Shown: piece by piece, positions 6,860 through 16,380 of the stretch
How the letters are laid out: each line of letters opens with the position of its first letter
Numbering within the stretch: position 1 is the stretch's first letter
Origin: Roseiarcus sp963835215
GTDB lineage: Bacteria > Pseudomonadota > Alphaproteobacteria > Rhizobiales > Beijerinckiaceae
Assembly: GCA_963835215.1 (NCBI GenBank)
Contig: CAWIES010000002.1
Span: 868,001-932,000, forward strand
DNA: 64,000 nt
Direction: 5' to 3'
Made by a program: the position numbers and the translations under genes
The notes under the pieces: model-generated
Database searches by the model: none
What the model was told of the DNA's origin: nothing
The model's input: the letters and a program-made list of their open reading frames with translations, nothing else

Positions 6860-9831
6860 ATGACCGACGCGACCGTCCAGGCCCCCGATTATTCCTCGAC
6901 CCTCTTTCTGCCCAAGACCGAGTTCCCGATGCGGGCCGGTCTGCCGCAGAAGGAGCCGGAGATTCTCGCCCGCTGGGCGCGCGAGGGGCTCTATGAGGCG
7001 CTGCGCAAGAGCGCGCGGGGCAGGGATAAATTCACGCTGCACGACGGGCCGCCCTACGCCAATGGCAACATCCACATCGGCCATTCGCTCAACAAGATCC
7101 TGAAAGATCTCGTCACCCGCTCGCAGCAGATGGCGGGCAAGGATTCCAATTACGTGCCCGGCTGGGACTGCCACGGCCTGCCGATCGAATGGAAGGTCGA
7201 GGAAGAGAACTACCGCCGTAAGGGCAAGACCAAGCCCGACTTCACCGACCCCGAGGCGATGATCGCCTTCCGCCGCGAGTGCCGCGCCACCGCCGAACAT
7301 TGGCTCGGCGTGCAGCGCGAGGAGTTCAAGCGGCTCGGGGTCGTGGGCGACTGGGATCATCCCTATTCGACGATGAGCTTTCCCGCCGAAGCGCAGATCG
7401 CGCGCGAAATCCACAAGTTCGCCGCCAACGGCCTGCTCTATCGCGGCTCCAAGCCGGTGATGTGGAGCGTCGTCGAAAAGACCGCGCTCGCCGAGGCCGA
7501 GGTCGAGTACGAGGAGCATACGAGCGACACGGTGTATGTGGCGTTTCCGGTCAAGGGGACCGGCGATGAACGCGCCTCGGTGGTCATCTGGACCACGACG
7601 CCGTGGACATGCCCGGGCAACCGCGCGATCTCGTATCTCGCATCGCAAATCAACTATGGACGCCTACCGCGTCACGCAGATCGCCCGAAGGCAATTGGGC
7701 GAAGGCCGGCGCGGACTATACATTCTTGCTGATGCGCTCGCTGGCGGCGTGCTCGGCGCCGCCAAGGTCGAGAGGCTATCGAACGCTTCGCGATGTGCGT
7801 CGCCGCCGAGTTGGCGACGATCATGGCGTCATCCACTCGCTAAGCGCTTCCGGGCTACGAATTTCGACGTCCCGCTGCTCGACGGCGATCACGTCACGGA
7901 CGATGCCGGCACCGGCTTCGTGCACACCGCGCCGGGCCACGGGCGCGAGGATTTCGACATTTGGATGGCGAATCCGCGTCAGATGCTGACGAACGCGCGG
8001 CATCGACACGCGCATCCCCTACACCGTCGACGAGAACGGCGCGCTTACCAGCCGAAGCGCCCGGCTTCGAGGGCAAGCGGGTCATCAACGACAAGGGCGA
8101 GACCGGCGACGCCAACGAGGCGGTCATCAAAGCTTTGATCGCGGCGGGCGCGCTAGTCGCGCGCGGCAAGCTCAAGCATCAATATCCCCATTCGTGGCGC
8201 TCGAAAAAGCCGGTGATCTTCCGCAACACGCCGCAATGGTTCATTGCGATGGACAAACCGATCGACGGCGACAAACCGACATTGCGCGAGACGGCGCTCG
8301 CCGCCATCGGCGAAACGCGCTGGGTGCCGGCGAGCGGCGAGAACCGCATCCGCGGCATGGTCTCGGCCAAGCCCGACTGGGTGATGAGCCGCCAACGCGC
8401 CTGGGGCGTGCCGATCGCGGTGTTCGTCAAGAAAGGCGGCGCACGAAATCCTGATAGACGAAGCGCGTCAACGCGCGCATCGCCGCGGCCTTCGAAGCAG
8501 AAGGCGCCGACGCCTGGTATGAGGCTGGCGCAGCCAAGCGTTTCCTGGCGCCGGATTTCGAGGCCGCCGACTACGAGAAGATCGACGACGTGCTCGACGT
8601 CTGGTTCGATTCCGGCTCGACGCACTCTTACGTGCTCGGCGACGCGCGCTACTTTCCGGGCCTCGCGGGAATCAGACGGGCGAACAACGGCGGCGCCGAC
8701 CACGTGATGTATCTTGAGGGTTCCGACCAGCATCGCGGCTGGTTCCAGTCCTCGCTGCTCGAAAGCTGCGGCACGCGCGGCCATGCGCCCTTCGACATCG
8801 TGCTGACGCACGGCTTCACCCTCGACGAAAAGGGTCGCAAGATGTCGAAGTCGCTCGGCAACCAGACCTTGCCGCAGGACATCATCAAGCAGTCGGGCGC
8901 CGACATCCTGCGGCTATGGACGGCGAGCGTCGATTATTCCGACGACCAGCGCATCGGTCCGGAAATCCTCAAGAGCGTCAGCGACAATTACCGCAAGTTG
9001 CGCAACACCATCCGCTGGATGCTCGGCACGCTGGCCCATCGGCCGCTTAGCGCCGACGATGGCGCGGCGCCGGCTGCGGAGCTCGAGCGGCTGATGCTGC
9101 ACCGCTTGAGCGAACTCGACGCGCTCGTGCGCCAAGCCTATGCCGACTTCGACTACGCTAAGGTCGTCGCTGCGCTGTCTAGCTTCATGAACGTCGATCT
9201 CTCGGCGTTCTATTTCGACATCCGCAAGGACGCGCTCTATTGCGACGCGCCATCGAGCGCCCGCCGGCGCGAGGCGCTGACCACCATCGAGCGCATCTTT
9301 CGCTACGTGACGCTCTGGCTGGCGCCGATCCTGGTCTTCACCTGCGAGGAGGCGTGGGCCTCGCGCGAGCCGGGCGCGCACTCGGTCCATCTCGAACAAT
9401 TCCCGCTCGCCCCGGCGGCGTGGCGCGATGAGGCGCTCGCTCAGCGCTGGGAGGCGATCAGGCGCGTGCGATCGGTCGTCACCGGCGCGCTAGAGAAGGC
9501 GCGCGAAGCCAAGGCGATCGGCTCGTCGCTAGAGGCTGCGCCGCGCGTTTATGTCGAGGACGCCGCCCTGCGCGCCGCGCTGGAGGGCGTCGATTTTGCC
9601 GAAGTCTGCATCACCTCCGATCTCGTTCTCGCCAAAGGCGTGGCGCCGACCGACGCCTTTCGCCTGCCCGAGACGCCTGGGATTGCGGTCGTCGTTGAAC
9701 GCGCAGCGGGAATCAAATGCGCGCGCTCCTGGCGCTATTTCGATCCTGCGACCGCCGACCGCGACTATCCCGACGTCACCCCGCGCGACGCGGCGGCGCT
9801 GCGCGAACTCGGCGCGGCGCGGCCGGCGTGA
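6860..9831 (+). CDS. ileS: Isoleucyl-tRNA synthetase, with multiple frameshifts
   Basis: Class I aminoacyl-tRNA synthetase that charges tRNA-Ile and edits valine. The HIGH motif is at residues 72-75 (NGNIHIGHS), and KGRKMSKSLGN lies near 8830. The CP1 editing domain is recognisable (TTPWTCPGNRAISY, then GTGFVHTAPGHGREDF near 7910). The frame is intact to about 7660, broken by roughly nine indels to about 8055, open again to 8444, shifted by extra C at 8444 and 8466, and then clean to the stop. With a net +5 removed the length is 988 codons, normal for alphaproteobacteria. The protein is essential, so assembly error is far likelier than decay. The C-terminal zinc knuckle is degenerate (CARSW in place of CxxCW), which is common in this clade. 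The stop overlaps the lspA start (TGATG). Confidence 0.93.
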
Positions 9832-10316
9832 TGCGCGCGCGCACGCTCGGCGCCCTGGCGATCGTCGTCGTTGTGGCGCTCGACCGGGCGGCGAAGATCC
9901 TGGTTCTCGGCGATTTCGACGCGACCGCTTCGACGCCGATCTCGCTCGGGCCCTTTCTCGATCTCGCGTTGCGCTGGAACCGTGGCATTTCCTTCAGCCT
10001 GTTCGCCGCCGAATCGGCTGTCGGGCGCTGGCTGCTGCTCGCCCTGACGGTGGTGGTGACGGCGCTGATCGCGTTCTGGCTGTGGCGCGCGCGCGCGCCT
10101 CTGGTCGGCTTGGGCCTCGGCGCCATTGTCGGTGGGGCGATCGGCAATGGCTACGATCGGATGGTCTACGGGGCGGTTGTCGACTTCCTCGATCTGCACG
10201 CCTTTGGGCGACATTTCTTCGTCTTCAATCTCGCTGACGCTGCAATCAATGTCGGCGTCCTGCTGCTGATTATCGACGGCTTGTTCGGCGCGAGCCGGCC
10301 GGCGGCCGACCCCTGA
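9831..10316 (+). CDS. lspA: Lipoprotein signal peptidase (signal peptidase II)
   Basis: A 161-residue integral membrane aspartic protease that cleaves the signal peptide of diacylglyceryl-prolipoproteins before the lipidated cysteine. It has four hydrophobic segments. The active-site blocks are GGAIGNGYDRMVYGAVVDFLD and FNLADAAINVG, with D118 and D136 as the catalytic aspartates. The ATG shares one base with the ileS stop. A longer open frame begins at 9717, but that part lies inside ileS and is not lspA-like. Two lipobox-type TPR proteins in this window would be substrates. Confidence 0.95.
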   Translation: MRARTLGALAIVVVVALDRAAKILVLGDFDATASTPISLGPFLDLALRWNRGISFSLFAAESAVGRWLLLALTVVVTALIAFWLWRARAPLVGLGLGAIVGGAIGNGYDRMVYGAVVDFLDLHAFGRHFFVFNLADAAINVGVLLLIIDGLFGASRPAADP

Positions 10317-10485
10317 GTCCCCATTGCGGGCGTTTCGTGATAGAGAAGCGGGCTGCGGGTCAGCTGCAGGCGGGGCCCGGCCATCGAATCGCCGGATTGT
10401 CGCGACATCGAGTTTGCAAGATCGAGTTTGTAAGCGGGGCCGCCGGCGATGGGCCGCGGCTCGGCAAGGACAGGGGTTTTCGACC

Positions 10486-11127
10486 ATGGCGAAGGTCTCG
10501 CTTCGACAGGGATGCGCCAGCGGGCTCGCGCTTTCGGCCGCCTTGGCGCTATGGCTCGGCTACGCCGGCTCGCCGGCGCTGGCGGGCGATGACGGCGCGG
10601 CGCCGATCTGGGACAGCTTCGGTTCGGTGTTTACCCTCGGCGGCGGCGACAAGAACGAGAAGCCGATCGAATATCGCGATCAACCGCGCCTGGTTCTGCC
10701 GCAGAAGATGGAGCTGCCCCCGCCCGCGTCCGCGCCCTCGGTCAGCGCGACCGACTGGCCGCGCGATCCCGACATCGAGCGGGCAAAGCGGGAGAAGGCC
10801 GAGAAGAACACGTTCCACAAGCTGCTTTTGGATCCGGCGAACATCAACTCGCAGCCCAAGTACCCGACGGGGGACAGCGTCGTCACCACCAGCTACACTG
10901 CGGGCATGGGTCCCAGCGACCGCCGCTGCAGCGCCGGACCGGGCCAGACATGCGATGACGCCGGCCCGCCCAAGCCGGTCCTGAACTGGAACCCGCTGAC
11001 GTGGGTTGGCCTCCAGAAGAAGCCGCAAACGGTGCTCGGCCCCGAGCCTGAGCGCACTTCGCTGACCGACCCGCCCGTCGGCTATCGCGCGCCGATCGAA
11101 GGCCCCGGGACCAAGGTCGACAACTGA
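10486..11127 (+). CDS. Conserved exported protein of unknown function
   Basis: A 213-residue protein with a clear Sec signal peptide (hydrophobic core about 11-30, cleavage near PALAG). The mature part is proline-rich and has no domain I can name. It contains IWDSFGSVFTLGG, an RLVLPQKMELPPP block and a central DPDIERAKREKAEKN segment. Proteins of this layout follow lspA in other Hyphomicrobiales genomes, as I recall them, so it is a conserved envelope gene rather than a random ORF. The C-terminal half has two cysteines (CSAGPGQTC) that could form a disulfide. Start choice: the frame extends upstream, but the signal peptide fixes the ATG at 10486. Confidence 0.75.
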   Translation: MAKVSLRQGCASGLALSAALALWLGYAGSPALAGDDGAAPIWDSFGSVFTLGGGDKNEKPIEYRDQPRLVLPQKMELPPPASAPSVSATDWPRDPDIERAKREKAEKNTFHKLLLDPANINSQPKYPTGDSVVTTSYTAGMGPSDRRCSAGPGQTCDDAGPPKPVLNWNPLTWVGLQKKPQTVLGPEPERTSLTDPPVGYRAPIEGPGTKVDN

Positions 11128-11190
11128 GCGAGCGCAGGACCGGCGCTTCGCGCGGAGCGGTTGGGCCAAACGATTCGGCGAAGCGATCCC

Positions 11191-12024
11191 ATGAGCGAGT
11201 TTGAGCCTTCCAACGCCGATCAGGCGGCCGCCGGCGCCTATCGCCTCGCGGCGCTCGACCAGGATTTCCTGCTTGGCGATTCGACGCGCGGCATACGCTT
11301 CCAGCTCGAATATCAGAAGGCGCACGAGGCGCTCATCGCCTATGGCGTCGTTTCGACGATCGTTTGTTTCGGCTCGGCGCGGGTGCGTGAGAACGGCCCC
11401 GGCCGTCAGGCGTTCTGGTACGATCAGGCGCGCGCCTTCGGGCGGATCGCCTCGCTGGAAGGGGGCGCCGCGCGCGGCGGGCCGCCCTTCGCCAATGTCA
11501 TTGCGACCGGGGGCGGACCCGGCGCGATGGAGGCGGCCAACCGCGGCGCTCGGGAAGCGGGCGCGCCGACCATCGGCTTCAACATCACGCTACCGCGCGA
11601 GCAGCAGCCCAACCCCTACACGACGCCGGCGCTCACCTTCCGCTTTCACTATTTCGCGATGCGCAAGATGCATTTCGCGATGCATGCGGCTGCGCTGGTC
11701 GTCTTCCCCGGTGGGTTTGGCACGTTGGACGAACTGTTCGAGCTGCTGACGCTGATCCAGACCGGCAAGATGCCGCGCATTCCGGTCGTCCTGGTCGACG
11801 AAGCCTATTGGCGCAAAGTGGTCGATTGGCAGGGGCTGGTCGAGAGCGGCATGGTTGGCGCGGGCGATCTTGAACTCTTCGATTTTGCCGCCGATGGGGC
11901 CGACGCGTGGCGCATTCTCGAGCTTGCCGGGATCGTCGGCGCGCCGGCAATTGGCGCGCGGGACCACAACCCGCCTTTGGCGGGCCAAAACTTGCCACTT
12001 GGCGAAACGCGAAAAAAGGGCTAG
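11191..12024 (+). CDS. LOG-family protein (nucleotide 5'-monophosphate phosphoribohydrolase-like)
   Basis: A 277-residue Rossmann-fold protein of the LOG/TIGR00730 family, which cleaves the N-glycosidic bond of (cytokinin) nucleoside 5'-monophosphates to free base and ribose 5-phosphate. Diagnostic motifs are IATGGGPGAMEAANRGA and VVFPGGFGTLDELFE (PGGxGTxxE). This is the longer bacterial type with an N-terminal extension of about 50 residues. ATG 11191 is preferred over the in-frame TTG at 11161. The natural substrate in non-plant-associated bacteria is uncertain; many members act on AMP or related nucleotides. Confidence 0.85.
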   Translation: MSEFEPSNADQAAAGAYRLAALDQDFLLGDSTRGIRFQLEYQKAHEALIAYGVVSTIVCFGSARVRENGPGRQAFWYDQARAFGRIASLEGGAARGGPPFANVIATGGGPGAMEAANRGAREAGAPTIGFNITLPREQQPNPYTTPALTFRFHYFAMRKMHFAMHAAALVVFPGGFGTLDELFELLTLIQTGKMPRIPVVLVDEAYWRKVVDWQGLVESGMVGAGDLELFDFAADGADAWRILELAGIVGAPAIGARDHNPPLAGQNLPLGETRKKG

Positions 12025-12375
12025 ACAGCCTGCAGAATCGTTGTCGCGCCTTGGGCGTCGATAGCGCTCGGTTTCCCGGAACGAGCCGAACTGCGGACGC
12101 AACCTGAGAGGGGTTCGCGACCGGCCACCGGCTGTGAAGCCAATCGCCGATTTTCTTGCACCGTCTGTGCGGCCGATCCAAGGGGCGATCGGCGCCGGGC
12201 GCGGCAAGGAGAGGCCGGCCGTTCCTGAGAGAACGCATCTGCCGATGTTCGACGTTTCCGTTTCTCGTTTGGCCGCGCCGCGCGGAATGTCAGCGCGGCG
12301 GCCGATCCGCGCGTCGGGCGCGCCGGCCCCCGCGAAAAATCGAGATCATTCAAGACACACGCCAAGGAAGACCCG
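12025..12375. other. Non-coding gap before the DUF4167 gene
   Basis: About 350 bp with no convincing gene. Short open frames here have no recognisable features. The last bases carry a good Shine-Dalgarno sequence (CCAAGGAAG) for the downstream ATG, so the region presumably holds that gene's promoter and leader. I found no tRNA-like or terminator structure. Confidence 0.5.
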
Positions 12376-13384
12376 ATGAGACCAGGTCAGAACAACAACA
12401 ATAAGAGGATGCGCGGCAATCGGCCTTCCAACAATCGGCGAGGTCCCAACCCGCTGACCCGGTCCTATGAGTTCGAATGGTCCGGACGTGAAGATCCGCG
12501 GCAACGCTCATCACATCGCGGAAAAATACCTGCAATTGGCGCGCGACGCCCACACCGGCGGCGATCCGGTCGCAGCCGAAAATTATCTCCAGCACGCCGA
12601 ACATTATTTTCGGCTAATTGCCTCGGCCCAGGCCGCGCAGGCGCAGGCCCAGAGCGGGCGCCCGCCCGGCGAAGGAGAAGGCGAGTTCGAGGACGACGAC
12701 GATTTTGGCGGCGTCGCCGACCGCTTCGCTTCGCCCCCCGAGCGCGTTCCGGTCGCCTATGCGCCCCAGCCCGCGCCCCAAGGCGGCGCACAGCCGCAGC
12801 CCAACGTCGCCGGCGCCGGCCCGCAGCCTTATGCGGAAGGGGGCGAACGCCAGCCCCAGCCGCAGGGCGAGCGCAGCGGCGGTTTCCAGGGCCAGAATCG
12901 CCAGCAAAACGGCCCGCGTCCCCAGCAGGATCGCGGACCGCGCCAGGATCGGGCCTATGGCGATCGCCAGGGCGGCAATCGCCAAGGCGGCGATAGACAA
13001 GGCGGCGGTCGTGATTTTCAGCCGCGCGAGTTTCGTCCCTACCGCGACGCCAATCCGCCGCGCGAGGGACAGCCGGCAGTCGGGGCCGACCCCGCAGCGG
13101 CGCTGCCCTCCTTCATCACCGCCGCGCCGCGCGTGAACCCGCCGCTCGACGCTGAGGCGCAAGGACAGGCGCCGTCGGGGCAAGCGCCGATGGAAAACGG
13201 GGTTGATGCGGGCGGACAGGTCGATTCGGGGTCAGGGCCGTTCGAGCCTTCGGCCGATGGACGCTTCCCGGGCCGTGGCCGCCGCCGCCGTTTGCGCTCG
13301 CCCTACGGATTCCATTCGTCTGGCAATCAGGACGAGGAAGGCGAGGCCCCGGCCGCGCCCGACGACACGCCGGTCTCCGAGTAA
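12376..13384 (+). CDS. DUF4167 protein with low-complexity tail (one frameshift)
   Basis: The N-terminus (MRPGQNNNNKRMRGNRP, then RRGPNPLTRSYE) and the following block (SNGPDVKIRGNAHHIAEKYL, AENYLQHAEHYFRLIA) together make the alphaproteobacterial DUF4167 domain, but they sit in different frames. An extra T at 12472/12473 (gag-T-tcg) separates them; removing it gives a 335-codon gene. The rest is disordered: Q/P-rich, then repeated RQGG/DRQGG units (12950-13015), then a basic patch (GRGRRRRLRS) and an acidic end. No function is established. The Asn/Arg-rich N-terminus and RGG-like tail suggest nucleic-acid binding, which is my inference. It has a good Shine-Dalgarno sequence. Confidence 0.88.
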
Positions 13385-13413
13385 GCGGTCTCAGAGCAAA
13401 GGGGCGCGGCGTC

Positions 13414-13779
13414 TCAGCAGATGCCGATGCTTTCGAATTTCGTGCGCACGTGGTCGCGGTCGAACGGCTTCATCAGGAAGTCGTCGGCCCCAGCGTGCAT
13501 CGCGCGGGCGATCTGCGCGACATCGTATTCGCTGGCGCAGAACACCACTTTGGGGATGTCGCCGCCCGGCATGCTCCTGAGCTCACGCAGGAACTCATAG
13601 CCGTCGAGCACCGGCATGGCGCCGTCGACCAGAATCGCGTCGGGCATTTCAAACGAACACGAGGCCAACGCCTGGCGCCCATCCGCGGCTTCCGAGGCGC
13701 CGAGATTCATGCCCTCGAAGATGCGGCGGGCGATCTTGCGGATCACCGGCGAATCGTCGACCACCAGCACCTGTTTCAT
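13414..13779 (-). CDS. Single-domain CheY-like response regulator
   Basis: A 121-residue stand-alone receiver: acidic pocket VVDDS, phospho-acceptor D52 (LVDGAMPVLDGYEFL) and conserved K104 (FLMKPFDRDH). There is no output domain, so it works by protein contact or as a phosphate relay. It is transcribed in the same direction as chpT, 104 bp downstream, a neighbourhood that points to the CckA-ChpT-CtrA cell-cycle network. It resembles neither CpdR nor DivK closely enough to name. The frame is open far upstream; the ATG at 13779 is fixed by the receiver N-terminus. Confidence 0.88.
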   Translation of the reverse strand: MKQVLVVDDSPVIRKIARRIFEGMNLGASEAADGRQALASCSFEMPDAILVDGAMPVLDGYEFLRELRSMPGGDIPKVVFCASEYDVAQIARAMHAGADDFLMKPFDRDHVRTKFESIGIC

Positions 13780-13883
13780 GGCCAAGTCCTTCTCTCGTTC
13801 CGGCTTGGAGCGCGGAACGACGAGCCTTGATTCTGCCGCAACGACGTTAAAAAGCCTTGAATGCGAGTGGATAGGGATTGGCC

Positions 13884-14531
13884 TCAGGCGGCGGCCGGCC
13901 GCGCTTCGAAGATCACCGAATCCGCTTCCACCGTAATCGCCACTTCCATCGCGCATTCGCGCGCCACCAGTCCGGCAAAGTATGGCTGGATGCCATGGGC
14001 GTCGACGGCGCCGTTCTCGGGCCGTCCGGCGACGAGATCGGCGACGCCGCTGGCGAGCCGCGCGTTGGTCCCCTTGGTCTGCACTTTCATCGCCAGCTTT
14101 TCGTCCTGACCGGAAAGATCGACCGTGACCGTTCCCCCGCGCGGGATGGTCGACAACGCAATCAGGCACAGATTGAGCAGCAGTTTGACCTTGTTCTTGG
14201 CGGCGAACTGGCGCGGCGCATTCCACACCAGGCTGGTGCGATCGTTGACGATCAAGCCGCGCGTCACCGATTCGGCGTCGCCGGTGTCGATCGAGGCGCC
14301 CAGCGAGCCGGCGGCGCCGAAGGCGAGGCGGCAAAACTGCAGCCGCGCCGAGGCGGAGGCGGCGCTCTTCTTGATCAGTTCCATCGCCACCTCGCGCATC
14401 TCTCCGTCTTTTTCGTCCTCCAGCACCTCGAGACCGTTGACGATCGCGCCGACCGGGGAGATCACGTCGTGGCACACGCGCGAGCACAGCAGCGCGGCGA
14501 GGTCCATCGGGGCGAGGGCGACCAGTGTCAT
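13884..14531 (-). CDS. chpT: Histidine phosphotransferase ChpT
   Basis: A 215-residue protein of the HPTransfase/DUF2328 family. It takes phosphate from the hybrid kinase CckA and passes it to CtrA and CpdR in the alphaproteobacterial cell-cycle pathway. The acceptor is H21 in CSRVCHDVISPVGAIVNGLE, on a dimerising helical hairpin. The C-terminal half is a degenerate kinase ATPase-like fold without ATP-binding G boxes, as usual for ChpT. The start is ATG 14531. It is immediately upstream of a single-domain receiver. Confidence 0.92.
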   Translation of the reverse strand: MTLVALAPMDLAALLCSRVCHDVISPVGAIVNGLEVLEDEKDGEMREVAMELIKKSAASASARLQFCRLAFGAAGSLGASIDTGDAESVTRGLIVNDRTSLVWNAPRQFAAKNKVKLLLNLCLIALSTIPRGGTVTVDLSGQDEKLAMKVQTKGTNARLASGVADLVAGRPENGAVDAHGIQPYFAGLVARECAMEVAITVEADSVIFEARPAAA

Positions 14532-14655
14532 CGGACGTCTCCTGTGGCCGTCGCCATCGCGGCGCGGCTGAATAAGGCTTGGCGGCAACCGTATTTGATT
14601 CGCTCGCGCGCGGCGACTGGACGATGATCGAGACCGCCCGAGAAAGGACGCCTCT

Positions 14656-15507
14656 TTGACGCATACAGACGATTTGGGACGGCTCGACCTCAGCCACGCC
14701 CCGCGCGACGCGGCGGCGCTGCTGCTGGCGCGCGTTGCGCTCGCCGCCGGCCCGGCGGTGATGGATGAATACGCCCGCAGCGCGCCCGCGCGCGAGAAAC
14801 TGGACGGCAGCCCGGTGACGGCGGCCGACGAGCGCGCCGAGACGGCGATTCGCGAGCGGCTCGAAGCTTGGGCCGCGCCGATCCCGGTCGTCGCCGAGGA
14901 GGCGACCGCGGCGGGAACGCCGATCGCCATCGCCGAACGCTTCATCCTGGTCGATCCGCTCGACGGCACGCGCGAATTTGTCGCCCACAACGGCGAGTTC
15001 ACCATCAACGTCGCGTTGATCGAGCGCGGCGCGCCGATCGCCGGCGCGGTCTATGCGCCGGCGCTGGGGCGGCTGTGGTTTGCCGGCGAAGCCGCCTTTG
15101 GCTGCGCTTGCCCGGTGGGCGCCGATCTGCCCCCGCGAGCCGCTTGGCGCGCGCTCAAGGTCCGCCCTGCCCCCGCCGCGCTGGTGGCGCTCGCAAGCCG
15201 CTCGCACTGCGACGCGGCGACCGAGGCTTTTCTGGCCGATTTGCCGATCGGCGAGCGGCGCTCGGCCGGCTCCTCGCTAAAATTCTGTGTCATCGCCGAG
15301 GGCGAGGGCGACGTCTACCCGCGCTTCGGGCCGACCATGGAATGGGACACTGCGGCCGGGGATGCAGTGCTGCGCGCCGCTGGCGGCGCGACCCTCGCCC
15401 TCGAGGGCGGGCCGCTCCTCTACGGCAAGCTGACCGCTGGCTTGCGCAACGGCGGCTTCGTCGCCTGGGGCGACGCCCGGGCGCGGGCGCTCGGCCGACA
15501 TCGTTAA
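14656..15507 (+). CDS. cysQ: 3'(2'),5'-bisphosphate nucleotidase (inositol monophosphatase family)
   Basis: A 283-residue metal-dependent phosphatase that hydrolyses 3'-phosphoadenosine 5'-phosphate, the by-product of sulfate assimilation. The metal-binding motifs are VAEEA, LVDPLDGTREFVAHNGEFT and, near the C-terminus, EWDTAAGDAVLRAAGG. The start is TTG at 14656, backed by a strong Shine-Dalgarno sequence (AGAAAGGA, about 7 bases upstream); no ATG is near. Related inositol monophosphatases cannot be excluded, but DGTREF and length favour CysQ. It is divergent from chpT. Confidence 0.9.
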   Translation: MTHTDDLGRLDLSHAPRDAAALLLARVALAAGPAVMDEYARSAPAREKLDGSPVTAADERAETAIRERLEAWAAPIPVVAEEATAAGTPIAIAERFILVDPLDGTREFVAHNGEFTINVALIERGAPIAGAVYAPALGRLWFAGEAAFGCACPVGADLPPRAAWRALKVRPAPAALVALASRSHCDAATEAFLADLPIGERRSAGSSLKFCVIAEGEGDVYPRFGPTMEWDTAAGDAVLRAAGGATLALEGGPLLYGKLTAGLRNGGFVAWGDARARALGRHR

Positions 15508-15675
15508 TCGACCGTCAACGCGGCCTGAGCCATAATGCCGCCGGAGGCCCGCCACAGCGACGGCGCGAGCGTCTCGCCATCACGGCGACACGTTTGGCCG
15601 GAATGTCTGGGTCCGCGCGGGAAACCCGCGCAATTTGGGTTCGCGCGGGCAAACGCGCGTTTGGAGGACACGACA

Positions 15676-16248
15676 ATGTCGACGTTCACCCGGCGACACT
15701 GGCTTGGCGGCGCCCTCGCCGCAGGGGCCTTTGGTCTGACCCGCCCTGCCCTCGCCGATGCGCCGGGCACCTATACGGTCGACGAGATCGTCGATAGCGG
15801 CCACCATTTCTTCGGCGCGGTCTCGCGCGGCCTCGCGGAAGTTGTGCAGGAGGCCGGCCGGCGCTGGGGTCTGCCCAACGCCTATGTCCTTGGCCAAGAA
15901 GCCTCGGGCGCCTTTGTCGGCGGCCTACGCTACGGCGAAGGCAAGATGTACACCCGCAACGCCGGCGACCAGAAGATCTACTGGCAGGGCCCATCTGTCG
16001 GCTTCGACGCCGGCGCCGACGGCGACCGCACCATGATGCTGGTCTATAATCTGCCAGCGACCGAGGCGATTTTCAGTCGTTTCGGCGGCATCGACGGATC
16101 GGCCTATTTCGTCGGCGGCTTCGGATTTACCGCTCTGGGAGCGGACAACATCATTGTCGTGCCGATCCGCTCGGGCGTCGGCGCTCGCCTCGGCGTTAAC
16201 CTCAGCTATCTAAAGTTCACCCCCAGGGCGACCTGGAACCCCTTCTGA
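15676..16248 (+). CDS. eipA: EipA/DUF1134 envelope-integrity protein
   Basis: A 190-residue exported protein of the DUF1134 family, whose Brucella member EipA is a periplasmic soluble beta-barrel-like protein needed for envelope integrity. The N-terminus RRHWLGGALAAGAFG with cleavage near PALADA resembles a Tat signal peptide. The conserved core (GEGKMYTRNAG, IYWQGPSVGFDAGADGDR, FGGIDGSAYFVGGFGF) matches the family over its entire length. The start ATG has a TTGGAGGA ribosome site. The gene stands alone between cysQ and a coiled-coil gene. Confidence 0.9.
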   Translation: MSTFTRRHWLGGALAAGAFGLTRPALADAPGTYTVDEIVDSGHHFFGAVSRGLAEVVQEAGRRWGLPNAYVLGQEASGAFVGGLRYGEGKMYTRNAGDQKIYWQGPSVGFDAGADGDRTMMLVYNLPATEAIFSRFGGIDGSAYFVGGFGFTALGADNIIVVPIRSGVGARLGVNLSYLKFTPRATWNPF

Positions 16249-16380
16249 AGGCCTAACTTTCGATCGGGCGCCGACGGTCCGACGCCACCTGGGTCGGGGC
16301 GTTGCTCGCAACGCCACTTGGCTTGATCGGCGCCGCCGTGCGATGATGGCGGTTCTGTTCGCCCCGGCAACGAGACGAAA

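Noticed and set aside
7536..8138. Separate small genes within the broken part of ileS
   Set aside because: Every piece aligns with consecutive IleS editing-domain sequence in alternating frames, so they are one frameshifted gene.
12025..12375. tRNA or small RNA in the gap before DUF4167
   Set aside because: No cloverleaf, T-loop consensus or terminator could be built from the sequence.
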